Shown here one piece after another: positions 1 through 6,757 of a stretch of DNA of 8,731 bases (positions are counted from its first letter, which is position 1; each line of letters begins with the position of its first letter). A program made the translations under genes and the position numbers. Origin of the DNA: Elusimicrobiota bacterium (lineage in GTDB: Bacteria; Elusimicrobiota; Elusimicrobia; Elusimicrobiales; UBA9959); NCBI GenBank assembly GCA_022703115.1, contig JAKLEK010000058.1, positions 1 through 8,731 of the forward strand, in the 5' to 3' direction. Under the pieces are notes generated by a model that saw nothing but the letters and a program-made list of their open reading frames with translations, made no database searches and was not told the DNA's origin.

Positions 1-369
1 TCCGGCAACGATGTCGAAATCCGGGCTTTTGCACCCCGGACACTTCAGGAATACGCGGGCCATCTCGGGTATGAAGTGGATATTCTCGGCCTCCGCCTCG
101 GTCCTTTTGAGCGCCTTTAAAGTGAATTTTTCCGCGCAGACCCTGCACTTGAAGGAGGCCGGTTCCTTCAATATCCTGAACTTGCAGGAGCGCATGCCTC
201 CCGGAGAGGTCTTGGCCAGTTCCCGAAGGGCGAAGACGAAAATTTCCCTGTCCACCGCCTGGAGTTCCCCCAGGAGCACGGAGACTTCGGAAACGGAACG
301 CAGACCGGAACGCCCGGCATGGTCCGCGGCCGTCCTGATGACCGATTCGGCCAGCGCCCACTCATGCAT
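1..369 (-). CDS. hypA: Hydrogenase nickel-insertion chaperone HypA (C-terminus cut by window edge)
   Basis: The reverse strand reads from ATG at 369 through the left edge without a stop, giving 123 codons. The product begins MHEWALAESVIR. The Met-His-Glu start is the hallmark of HypA/HybF, in which the N-terminal amine and His2 bind nickel. Two CxxC pairs follow (C75/C78 and C110/C113), the structural zinc site of the family. HypA works with HypB to deliver Ni to the large subunit of [NiFe] hydrogenases in the cytoplasm. Known HypA proteins have about 113-120 residues, so only a short tail should be missing. Its start overlaps the ybaB stop by 8 nt, so it is probably translationally coupled to ybaB. 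It lies in the same-strand cluster as a hydrogenase and its protease, which fits its role. Trp4 replaces the more usual Leu or Ile. Family assignment is secure; the exact C-terminus cannot be seen. Confidence 0.93.
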   Translation of the reverse strand, partial: MHEWALAESVIRTAADHAGRSGLRSVSEVSVLLGELQAVDREIFVFALRELAKTSPGGMRSCKFRILKEPASFKCRVCAEKFTLKALKRTEAEAENIHFIPEMARVFLKCPGCKSPDFDIVAG

Positions 370-664
370 GGCTTTGCATATCCTTCGGCAGGGCGAGTCC
401 GCTCAGCGCCCCCATTTTCTCCACGGCCATCTTCTGGGACTGCTTTATGGCCCTGTTCACGGTCTCGGTCAGGGACGACTCCAGAGCCGACTTGTCCGCC
501 GACCCCAGATCGGATTTTATCACGATCCGGGTGATGTTCTGGGAACCGGATATGCCTACTTTGACCAGGTTATCCTCGCTCTCGAGCGTCATCGAGTCCA
601 GTTCCTTGCGGACCTCGTCCATTTTGCGCTTTATTTCCAGCAGTTCCTTCATTTTATCGAACAT
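362..664 (-). CDS. ybaB: YbaB/EbfC-family nucleoid-associated protein
   Basis: The gene encodes 100 residues, the normal size of the family. The N-terminal helix is MFDKMKELLEIKRKMDEVRKELD, 23 residues of basic/acidic heptad-like pattern split here as MFDKMKELLEIK and RKMDEVRKELD. A short beta region follows (around VKVGISGSQNITRIVI), then a second amphipathic helix. This is the YbaB fold, a dimer that binds DNA without strong sequence specificity. A GGAG Shine-Dalgarno lies about 8 nt before the ATG. In many bacteria ybaB sits between dnaX and recR. Here neither is visible: it is preceded by an amino acid permease and overlaps hypA by 8 nt. A candidate TATAAT promoter sits at the permease stop codon, so ybaB-hypA may have its own transcript. 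Function in this setting is unknown. Confidence 0.9.
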   Translation of the reverse strand: MFDKMKELLEIKRKMDEVRKELDSMTLESEDNLVKVGISGSQNITRIVIKSDLGSADKSALESSLTETVNRAIKQSQKMAVEKMGALSGLALPKDMQSHA

Positions 665-698
665 AGGTTTTTTCTCCGGTACTCAGAGCTTGCCTGAA

Positions 699-707
699 AT
701 TATATCA
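699..707 (-). promoter_or_regulatory. Candidate extended -10 promoter for ybaB-hypA
   Basis: The reverse strand shows TGATATAAT, a consensus extended -10 (TGn-TATAAT), with the hexamer at 704-699. It overlaps the stop codon of the permease. The predicted start of transcription near 692 would leave a leader of about 28 nt before the ybaB ATG at 664, carrying the GGAG ribosome site. No good -35 is visible at 17 nt, which extended -10 promoters can tolerate. This is inferred from motif and position only. Confidence 0.4.
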
Positions 708-2220
708 TCTTTCCGGCCGGAGCCCCGCTCGCGGAGACGGGGCCCTGAGAGGCGCCTCCGGCCGAGCCCAGACGGGAGTTCTTCCTCCCGTACGCGTAAT
801 AGATCGCCAGCCCAAGGGCCAGCCAGCCGAAAAAGCGGAACCAGGTCGTCCTGTCCAGACCGAACATAAGGAAAAGGCAGAGAACTATGCCCAGCACAGG
901 GGTCGCGTACCCGCCCGGAGCGCGGAACGGCCGGACGCGATGCGGATCCTTCACCCTGAGCACTATGACGCCGGCGCAGACCAGCACGAAAGCGAACAGG
1001 GTCCCTATGTTGCACAGATTGGCCATCTCGTCTATATTGCACAGCGCGGCGAGCCCGGCTACGAAGATCCCGGTCCAGATGGTGGAGACATGCGGGGTCC
1101 TGAACCTGCCGTGCACCCTGGCGAAATATGGCGGCAGCAAGCCGTCCCGGCTCATGGAAAACAGTATCCTGGGCTGGCCCATTTGGAAAACGAAAAGCAC
1201 GGCCGTATGCGCTATCACGGAACCGAGGGCGACCACCGCGATGGTCCATCCCGGAGCGTGGTTATGGTCCAGGCCGGCGATAAGCGGTTCGGCGATCTTA
1301 TCCTTAAGCTCCATGAACGGCATCATGCCGGTCAGGGCTATGGTGACCAGGATATAGACCACGGTGCATATGACAAGGGAACCGATTATTCCTATTGGCA
1401 TATCGCGCTTCGGATCCCGCGTCTCTTCCGCCACTGTCGAGACAGCGTCGAAACCTATATAGGCGAAGAATATGGTGGCAGCCCCGGCCTGTATCCCTTT
1501 CCAGCCTCCCGGGGCGAACGGGGTCCAGTTCTCCGCTTTCGAATAGTAAAGGCCGATCCCGACGAAAAGAGCGAGGACCAGCAATTTCACGCAGACCATG
1601 AAATTATTGAAAGTGGAACTCTCCCTGACCCCCCTGACCAGGAGCGCGGTCAGGGCCAGCACTATAAGCACCGCCGGCAGGTTGAAGACCAGCGGCATCC
1701 CGCCGAGATTCGGGACCGACGCCAGGTCGAACCCTTTCTGCACGAAAGTACGGTAATCCAGCCGCAGCCAGAGCGGGATGCTCAGGCCGAAGGAACTGTT
1801 GAGCAGATCGTTCAGGTAGCCGGACCAGCTTATCGCCACTGCCACGTTCCCTATGGCGTACTCTATTATGAGGTCCCACCCGATTATCCACGCTACCAGT
1901 TCGCCCATCGTCGCGTAAGCGTAGGTGTACGCGCTGCCGGAGATCGGGACCATGGCGGAAAGCTCCGCGTAGCAGAGCGCGGTGAAGCCGCAGGCCACCG
2001 CGGTGATGGCGAAAGAGACGATCAGCGAAGGGCCGGCCGGATGGCCGCTGGAGCCGCCCAGAGCGGCGGCCCCTATCATGGCGAATATGCCGGCGCCGAT
2101 GATGGCGCCGATGCCTATCATCGTGACGTCGAAAGCGCCCAGCACGCGCGGCAGCCGGCTCCCTTCAGCGCCGGATCCGGCGACAAGCTCGTCTATGGAC
2201 TTGGTCTGAAAGACGGACAC
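700..2220 (-). CDS. APC-superfamily amino acid permease (YfnA / cationic amino acid transporter-like)
   Basis: The product is a 506-residue polytopic inner-membrane protein with about 12 hydrophobic segments. Family landmarks appear in order: GIGAIIGAGIF (36-46, unwound TM1 substrate motif), ELSAMVPISGSAYTYAYATMG (86-106, in part), FFAYIGFDAVSTVAEETRDP (251-270), GQPRILFSMSRDGLLPP (348-364) and RPFRAPGG (430-437). These mark the bacterial YfnA/CAT branch of the APC superfamily, proton-coupled uptake systems for neutral, branched or cationic amino acids. Substrate cannot be read from sequence. The start is GTG at 2220, preceded by a G-run (CGGGGGG) about 5 nt upstream and fitting the family's N-terminal length; an internal ATG would cut the pre-TM1 region. 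The gene starts 16 nt after the protease gene stops, so it looks co-transcribed with the hydrogenase genes. That suggests, but does not show, a link between amino acid fermentation and hydrogenase activity. Confidence 0.9.
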   Translation of the reverse strand: MSVFQTKSIDELVAGSGAEGSRLPRVLGAFDVTMIGIGAIIGAGIFAMIGAAALGGSSGHPAGPSLIVSFAITAVACGFTALCYAELSAMVPISGSAYTYAYATMGELVAWIIGWDLIIEYAIGNVAVAISWSGYLNDLLNSSFGLSIPLWLRLDYRTFVQKGFDLASVPNLGGMPLVFNLPAVLIVLALTALLVRGVRESSTFNNFMVCVKLLVLALFVGIGLYYSKAENWTPFAPGGWKGIQAGAATIFFAYIGFDAVSTVAEETRDPKRDMPIGIIGSLVICTVVYILVTIALTGMMPFMELKDKIAEPLIAGLDHNHAPGWTIAVVALGSVIAHTAVLFVFQMGQPRILFSMSRDGLLPPYFARVHGRFRTPHVSTIWTGIFVAGLAALCNIDEMANLCNIGTLFAFVLVCAGVIVLRVKDPHRVRPFRAPGGYATPVLGIVLCLFLMFGLDRTTWFRFFGWLALGLAIYYAYGRKNSRLGSAGGASQGPVSASGAPAGKMI

Positions 2221-2236
2221 CCAGCCCCCCGGGCCG

Positions 2237-2710
2237 CTACAGCGAGTTGAAATAGCTTATCAGTTCCGCCGCGGTCCGTTCCACTTCCGGAGACAATCCC
2301 TCTCCGAACTCCATGGACCCCGGCTCGATACCCAGCGCCGTCAGTTCCGCTCCGGTATCTTCCCTTACTATGGAGAAAGTGACCCCCAGCGGAAAGCTGT
2401 GCGTGGAAAGGACCGTCTGCCTGCTTATATCCTCAAGCGGTATGACCCGGCATTCCCCGGGCGCCCCGCCGAAACGGGCCGCGTCGAGCAGGATGATCTT
2501 ATCCGGCCTCAGGTCTATGGCGCGCTGGGCCACGTTCTCCGGCGTGGTGCCCGCGTTGATGACCGTGTGCTCCGGGTCCCTGAAGCGCACGCGCTCCCCG
2601 ACATAAGGGCCGACGCCATCGTCGGCCCTCAGCGGGTTGCCTATCGTTATGAGCAGCGTCCTGCCGCGCGGCGCCAGCGCCGCGGAGATCTCAGCCGGTA
2701 AAGGAGACAT
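2237..2710 (-). CDS. hycI: [NiFe] hydrogenase maturation endopeptidase, HycI type (peptidase family M52)
   Basis: The product has 157 residues, the normal size. The sequence GNPLRADDGVGP (24-35) is the family signature. Alignment by eye to E. coli HycI places the metal-binding acidic residues and histidine at D31, D76 (LLDAARFGG) and H104 (STHSFPL). GTTPEN and the segment RPDKIILLDA also match HycI more closely than HyaD/HybD. The enzyme removes a short C-terminal peptide from the large subunit once nickel has been inserted, which closes the active site. The substrate is almost surely HydA, encoded just upstream. Its ATG lies inside the last codons of hydA (20-nt overlap, no clear Shine-Dalgarno), so translation is probably coupled. 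About 15 extra residues precede the catalytic fold. Confidence 0.94.
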   Translation of the reverse strand: MSPLPAEISAALAPRGRTLLITIGNPLRADDGVGPYVGERVRFRDPEHTVINAGTTPENVAQRAIDLRPDKIILLDAARFGGAPGECRVIPLEDISRQTVLSTHSFPLGVTFSIVREDTGAELTALGIEPGSMEFGEGLSPEVERTAAELISYFNSL

Positions 2711-4022
2711 TCAGGTAATGGGCCGAGCAGGAAATGCAGGGGTCATAGGCGCGCACCAGCATCTCAAGCGCGAGCGTTATCTCCTCTTTGGATTTCTTGG
2801 ATATTATCTCCGGGAGCAGCTTCATGAAGTCGTGCTCGATGTTGTTGATGTTCTGGTTCGTCGGGATGATGCAATTCGCGTTCTTAATCGTCCCTTTCTC
2901 GTCGGTCTCGTAGTTGTGGAAAAGCAGGCCGCGCGGCACCTCTACGGCGCCGACTCCGTTCCCGGCCCTCACCGGAACGGTCCCGCGCTCGTTCACTCCC
3001 ACTACCACCTGCTCGGAAAGGTCCACCCCGTTCTTCCTGAGGTCCCGGAGTATCCCCAGAGCGTGGTGGTAACAGTGCACTATCTCCACCACCTGGGCGA
3101 CGGTGTTCATATAGGGATTGTGGCAGGGAGCCTTGAAGCCGAGCGCTTCCGCAGCCTTCTTCGCCTCCGGCAGCAGCTTGGCGTGGTTCAGGTTGAACCG
3201 GGCCAGCGCGCCGACGAAGTATGAGTCTCGGGAGAGCTTCGCGAACTTCGCCGAAGAGCGCGGGTCCACGAATTCGTTCGTGGCCTTGCGGTAATCGGCT
3301 TTCTTGAAGCGTTTGCCGTCGCTGGACCCGATGTCCCCCTCCAGGAGAGGGTACTCGGCGTCGTCGGAGACCAGCGCCACGTACTCCGTCTCCCGGTGGA
3401 AATCGGGGAATTTCAGGGACGCGGCCAGCTTAAGCGTCTCGGCCATGTCAGGCCCGATGGCTTCCAGGGCCTTGATCTGCTCGTCCAGGGCCTTAGGCGT
3501 CGGCAGTTTGGTGAAGCCGCCGGCTATGGCGGATATCGGATGGATGTGCCGCCCGACCAGAATATCGCAGACGTCGTTGACGGCCTTCTTCATGCGCAGA
3601 GCCCGCCTGACCACCTCGTTATTCGTCTTGATCAGGGGAACGAACGAAGGAACGCCCAGTATGTCGGGAGCCGCCAGCAGATAGACGTGCAGAAGGTGGC
3701 TGTCCAGGATCTCGTAATCCAGCAGGAGCTTGCGCAGCTTTATGGTCTGGGCGCTGGGCTTGAAGCCGAGGGCGTCCTCGGCGGCGGCGATGGAGGCCAG
3801 CGAGTGCCCGCACGCGCAGATGCCGCAGATCCGGGAGGTTATATGCTGCGCTTCGAACACGGAGCGGCCGCGGAGCATCCCTTCGAAGAACCGGGGCGAT
3901 TCGACTACGTGCATTTCGCACTTCTCGATCTTCCCGTTCTTGACGTCGACGACTATGTCGCCGTGACCCTCGACGCGGGTGATATACTCGACTTTTATGT
4001 CCAGGTCCTTATTTATTGCCAT
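2691..4022 (-). CDS. hydA: Group 3b [NiFe] hydrogenase (sulfhydrogenase) large subunit alpha, HydA
   Basis: The 443-residue product carries the [NiFe] catalytic centre. The L1 motif is RICGICACGH (R64, C66, C69, H73) and the L2 motif is DPCISCSAH (D427, C429, C432, H435), together giving the four cysteine ligands of the Ni-Fe(CN)2CO site. ITRVEGHGDI near residue 14 is also typical. Length and motifs match the cytoplasmic bidirectional group 3 enzymes. Group 3b is preferred because the gene sits in the hydBGDA order with HydB/HydG-type diaphorase subunits. The eight residues after H435 (YLNVSFTG) are the expected peptide removed by the protease encoded next. The start ATG overlaps the hydD stop by 14 nt, with GGAAGG 5 nt upstream. 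C71, between C69 and H73, is an additional cysteine in the motif. The symbol hydA is shared with unrelated [FeFe] hydrogenases; this is not one of them. Confidence 0.95.
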   Translation of the reverse strand: MAINKDLDIKVEYITRVEGHGDIVVDVKNGKIEKCEMHVVESPRFFEGMLRGRSVFEAQHITSRICGICACGHSLASIAAAEDALGFKPSAQTIKLRKLLLDYEILDSHLLHVYLLAAPDILGVPSFVPLIKTNNEVVRRALRMKKAVNDVCDILVGRHIHPISAIAGGFTKLPTPKALDEQIKALEAIGPDMAETLKLAASLKFPDFHRETEYVALVSDDAEYPLLEGDIGSSDGKRFKKADYRKATNEFVDPRSSAKFAKLSRDSYFVGALARFNLNHAKLLPEAKKAAEALGFKAPCHNPYMNTVAQVVEIVHCYHHALGILRDLRKNGVDLSEQVVVGVNERGTVPVRAGNGVGAVEVPRGLLFHNYETDEKGTIKNANCIIPTNQNINNIEHDFMKLLPEIISKKSKEEITLALEMLVRAYDPCISCSAHYLNVSFTG

Positions 4023-4782
4023 TGTCGCCTTCCTTGCACTTGTTGTACATGTCGAACTTCCCCCGCACCGTTTCAGGGTTCAGGTTGAACCGGCCGATGA
4101 CGTCCTGCGCCGCGTTCTTAGCCGGGTTACGGACCTCTCCCCGGCAGCCGTAGCAGATATTGCCGTTATTCACGCACCATGAATTGCAGCCGGCCTTGGT
4201 CCACGGCCCCATACAGGCGACCCCCCTCTCGTACATGCAGACGTTCTCATTGAGCTTGCATTCGGAACACACCGGATTGTCCGGCACGGTGTAGGGCAGG
4301 CCGCGCAGGGCGCATTTCAGCACTTCGAGGAGTTCCGGCGGGTACACCGGACAGCCGTTGACGAAGTAATCGACTTTGACCACCTGATGCACCGGCCTCG
4401 TCTTCGTGCTGTCGAAGAACTTGTAATCCTTGCCGTAGACGTAGCCGCGTATCTCGTCGAGCTGGAAGGAGTTCTTCATCCCGTTAACTCCGCCTATCGC
4501 GGCGCAGGCCCCGTACGCTATGAGGACCTTGGACCGGGCGCGGATCTTCTTTATCCGCTCCTCGGCGTGAGAGTCGGTTATGGACCCTTCGATTATGGCG
4601 ACGTCGTAGTCCTTGTCCCATTTCTCGCTCATGACCTCGCGGAACTCCACCACATCGATGGCGCCGAGGATGTCCAGCAGCGATTCGCCCAGGTTAGCGA
4701 CCTGCAGCTGACAGCCCTCGCAGCAGGCGAAATCGAAGAACGCCACTTTCGGTCTGACTGCCGTCTTAGGAACGTCGGTCAT
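4009..4782 (-). CDS. hydD: Group 3b [NiFe] hydrogenase small subunit delta, HydD
   Basis: The 257-residue product is the electron-transfer partner of HydA. It has no Tat signal peptide, so the dimer is cytoplasmic. The proximal cluster ligands are C21 and C24 (CEGC), C93 (YGACAAIGG) and C144 (NGCPVYPPE). A second cysteine-rich half carries C172, C175, C182, C190, C199, C203, C210 and C213, enough for two further [4Fe-4S] clusters, giving the three-cluster relay expected of group 3b. The ATG at 4782 is preceded by a strong GGAGGG (4797-4792) in the 18-nt gap after hydG. This is the clearest ribosome site of the operon and suggests that HydD/HydA translation is set independently of HydB/HydG. 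The stop overlaps the hydA start. Confidence 0.95.
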   Translation of the reverse strand: MTDVPKTAVRPKVAFFDFACCEGCQLQVANLGESLLDILGAIDVVEFREVMSEKWDKDYDVAIIEGSITDSHAEERIKKIRARSKVLIAYGACAAIGGVNGMKNSFQLDEIRGYVYGKDYKFFDSTKTRPVHQVVKVDYFVNGCPVYPPELLEVLKCALRGLPYTVPDNPVCSECKLNENVCMYERGVACMGPWTKAGCNSWCVNNGNICYGCRGEVRNPAKNAAQDVIGRFNLNPETVRGKFDMYNKCKEGDNGNK

Positions 4783-4800
4783 CTTATTAAGCCCTCCAGT

Positions 4801-5637
4801 TCAAAGTTTCTTCGAGGCCTTCACTTCGTCGTAGGTGAAGGTAGGCCCGTCCTTGCAGCAGTAGTAGTTCTTCGGGTGGTCTATCTGGCAGTGCCCGCAC
4901 TTGCCCATGCCGCACTTCATATGGCGCTCCAGCGAGAGCACTATCTGGCGCTCCGGAACGTTCTTCTTCAGGAGTTCGGCGATGACGAACTTGTACATCA
5001 CCGGAGGACCGACGACCACGGCGAAGGTCCTCTCCGGCTGTATGGTGACCCCGGGAATGAGGGTGGTGATGAGCCCGACGTTGCCGCGCCAGTCCGGGGC
5101 CCCCCGGTCTACGGTGCACAGGAAGTTCACGTCCAGGCGTTTCTGCCAGGCGCCGATCTCGGAACCGAACAGCATATCGGACGGCGTTCTGCAGCCCAGC
5201 AGGATATCCACCTTGCCGTAATCCTTGCGATTGTCGATAACGTAGTTTATGAGCGAGCGCAGCGGCGCTATGCCGAGACCGCCGGCTACGAACAACAGGT
5301 CGCTGCCCGCCATTACTTTGACCGGGAAGGGACGGCCGAAGGGACCGCGTATCCCCAGATAGTCCCCCACGTCGAGCTTGTGCATGGCGTTGGTCATGCG
5401 TCCGGCCGCGCGGACCGTAAGTTCGAAAGAACCGCGTTTAGTGGGGCTGGAGCAGACCGAGATGGGAGCCTCTCCCACCCCATAGAGCTCCACCTGCACG
5501 AACTGGCCCGGCTCATGGTCCAGAGAACCGTCCTCCAGCCTGATGTCGAACCATTTCTCGGCGGCGGTCATCTGTTTCGCCGCTATGATCTTCCCTTTCC
5601 TCAGTCTCCAGTTGGAGTTCTTGATCTCTTCGGTCAT
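4801..5637 (-). CDS. hydG: Sulfhydrogenase subunit gamma, FAD/NAD(P)-binding diaphorase HydG
   Basis: The product has 278 residues from the ATG at 5637, which forms an ATGA overlap with the hydB stop and gives the usual N-terminus MTEEIKNSNW. A longer frame reaches an ATG at 5706, but its extra 23 residues (out-of-frame hydB sequence) are not family-like. Domains in order: ferredoxin-reductase-type FAD barrel with EAPISVCSSP (56-65) in place of the RxYS flavin motif, NAD(P)-binding fold with AGGLGIAPLRSL (118-129), GCR (148-150) and GPP (210-212), then a [2Fe-2S] site at C242, C247, C250 and C260 or C261. This layout is shared with dihydroorotate dehydrogenase PyrK and sulfite reductase AsrB. 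In the complex it exchanges electrons between NAD(P)H and the HydB clusters. It is unrelated to the radical-SAM HydG of [FeFe] hydrogenase maturation. Confidence 0.94.
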   Translation of the reverse strand: MTEEIKNSNWRLRKGKIIAAKQMTAAEKWFDIRLEDGSLDHEPGQFVQVELYGVGEAPISVCSSPTKRGSFELTVRAAGRMTNAMHKLDVGDYLGIRGPFGRPFPVKVMAGSDLLFVAGGLGIAPLRSLINYVIDNRKDYGKVDILLGCRTPSDMLFGSEIGAWQKRLDVNFLCTVDRGAPDWRGNVGLITTLIPGVTIQPERTFAVVVGPPVMYKFVIAELLKKNVPERQIVLSLERHMKCGMGKCGHCQIDHPKNYYCCKDGPTFTYDEVKASKKL

Positions 5638-6689
5638 ACGGTTTCCTTGGCCAGGCCCTTGAGAGTTTCCTTCAGGTTGATGCGCGCCATGCAGGTCCTG
5701 GTGCATCGGCCGCAGCCAGTGCAGAAGAAGCGGTAGAACTTGTCCAGCGGATACTTGAACTTACGGTAGTACCTGTGCCGCTGCCGTTCCGAGCGGGCTT
5801 CGCGGAAGTTCTCGCCCCCGGCGACGGACGCAAAGGTCTCGAACTGGCAGGAATCCCAGGTCCGGTTCCGGCTCCCGGTCTTCATGTTCAGGTCCACGTT
5901 ATCCGCCATGTCGAAACAGTAGCAGGTGGGACAGACGTTGGTGCAGTTGCCGCAGGACACGCAGCGCGCGCCCAGGTCCTCCCACACCTTGCTCTTTTCC
6001 CCTTTGGCGAACGCCTCGGGAAGTTTGCGCGGGTCTACGCCGATCTCGTTCCGGAAAACGGAGCGTTTCCTCTCCCGCACCTTATCGAGCGCGGCCAGGT
6101 CGGCGGGCGAGGCCTTCGCGAGCCCCATCTCCTCCACGATCTCTTCGGCCTTCTGCGTGTTCACATGGACCATGAACCGGTCGCCCAGGTCGGTGAAGAA
6201 CAGGTCGTATCCGCCGCTCGGCATATGGGAGTTGACCAGCGCGCAACTGGCGTTCTCGTCGCAATAGTCGTTGCACTCCATCCCTATAAGGAATATCTTC
6301 TCTTTGCGCAGAAGATAGTTATAGTCCCTGGGCCGCTCGGAGAAGACCATGTTCAGGCACTGTATGCCTGCCAGATCGCAGGTATGCGCCCCGAAGACGG
6401 CCAGTTCGGGGGCGTCTATCACGGCCTTGTCGGAAGGCTGCGCTCCGGTGAGGTCGAAATCCAGCATTTTTTCCCTCTGCGGCATGAAATACTTCTTGGG
6501 AGGGAGCACCGTGGGAACGTATTTCAGGGCTATTTCGGAAGCGCCGGATACCTCCTGGAACGCGAAATTTCCGGCTTCCTTAGCCACCGGAGCGACGACC
6601 TTCATTTTTTTGGACAGCTTCCTGATGAAGCCGTCCAGTTCGCCATGTGGGAGTATGTGGTTGTTCACGCTCTTGACCTCCGCGGACAT
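5634..6689 (-). CDS. hydB: Sulfhydrogenase subunit beta, iron-sulfur protein HydB
   Basis: The product has 351 residues and is related to AsrA of anaerobic sulfite reductase. The C-terminal half holds two [4Fe-4S] motifs: CVSCGNCTNVC (C243, C246, C249, C253) followed at once by PTCYC (C256, C258), and CTGCGRCTRTC (C323, C326, C329, C333). The N-terminal domain has HTCDLAGIQC (102-111) and a cysteine-rich MECNDYCDENASC (137-149), as in other HydB proteins. HydB wires HydG to the HydD/HydA dimer. It is the first gene of the operon. Its ATG at 6689 has no obvious Shine-Dalgarno. The leader before it would be about 25 nt if transcription begins from the TATAAT box at 6726-6721. Its stop overlaps the hydG start in ATGA. 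Confidence 0.94.
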   Translation of the reverse strand: MSAEVKSVNNHILPHGELDGFIRKLSKKMKVVAPVAKEAGNFAFQEVSGASEIALKYVPTVLPPKKYFMPQREKMLDFDLTGAQPSDKAVIDAPELAVFGAHTCDLAGIQCLNMVFSERPRDYNYLLRKEKIFLIGMECNDYCDENASCALVNSHMPSGGYDLFFTDLGDRFMVHVNTQKAEEIVEEMGLAKASPADLAALDKVRERKRSVFRNEIGVDPRKLPEAFAKGEKSKVWEDLGARCVSCGNCTNVCPTCYCFDMADNVDLNMKTGSRNRTWDSCQFETFASVAGGENFREARSERQRHRYYRKFKYPLDKFYRFFCTGCGRCTRTCMARINLKETLKGLAKETV

Positions 6690-6720
6690 ATTGCCGGAGC
6701 CCGCTTTCGCCGGCGCCTAT

Positions 6721-6726
6721 ATTATA
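6721..6726 (-). promoter_or_regulatory. Candidate -10 box (TATAAT) of the hydrogenase operon
   Basis: The reverse strand reads GTTACGTATAATATAGG, with a perfect TATAAT hexamer 32 nt before the hydB ATG. It lies in a short A/T-rich island within very GC-rich surroundings. The hexamer at a 17-nt spacing is GCCGGA, which is a poor -35 and falls inside a 13-nt palindrome at 6745-6757. The promoter may therefore need an activator or be controlled from that palindrome. Assignment rests on motif and position. Confidence 0.55.
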
Positions 6727-6744
6727 CGTAACTTTCAGCGTTTT

Positions 6745-6757
6745 CCGGCATTGCCGG
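6745..6757. repeat. Perfect 13-nt palindrome, operator-like, upstream of the hydB -10
   Basis: CCGGCA-T-TGCCGG is a perfect 6-bp inverted repeat with a one-base centre. It covers the place where a -35 element of the hydB promoter would be, the usual position of a repressor or class II activator site. Related half-sites occur at 6692-6697, 6822-6827 and 6881-6886. The binding protein is unknown, and a chance palindrome in GC-rich DNA is possible. Confidence 0.4.

Noticed and set aside
1..369. RecR downstream of ybaB
   Set aside because: The expected recR was considered, but the translation has the MHE start and two CxxC pairs of HypA and lacks RecR's zinc finger and Toprim motifs.
940..2250. 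436-codon open frame on the plus strand opposite the permease gene
   Set aside because: It lies antisense to a clearly recognised permease, its translation is rich in Gly, Asp, His and Arg with no family motif, and such frames are expected opposite GC-rich genes.
5638..5706. Longer HydG N-terminus from the ATG at 5706
   Set aside because: The additional 23 residues are hydB sequence in another frame, rich in Gln, Gly and His and unlike the family. The ATGA overlap at 5634-5637 explains the true start.
4387..5736. 449-codon open frame on the plus strand opposite hydD, hydG and hydB
   Set aside because: It spans three well-supported minus-strand genes, has no recognisable domain and shows biased composition typical of a complementary-strand shadow.
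6692..6716. Riboswitch or structured leader upstream of hydB
   Set aside because: The leader predicted from the TATAAT box is only about 25 nt. A weak 5-bp GCCGG/CCGGC pairing is all that can be drawn, which is too small for a known riboswitch class.
5775..6731. 318-codon open frame on the plus strand opposite hydB
   Set aside because: It is the complement of HydB coding sequence and runs into the promoter region. No motif or ribosome site supports it.
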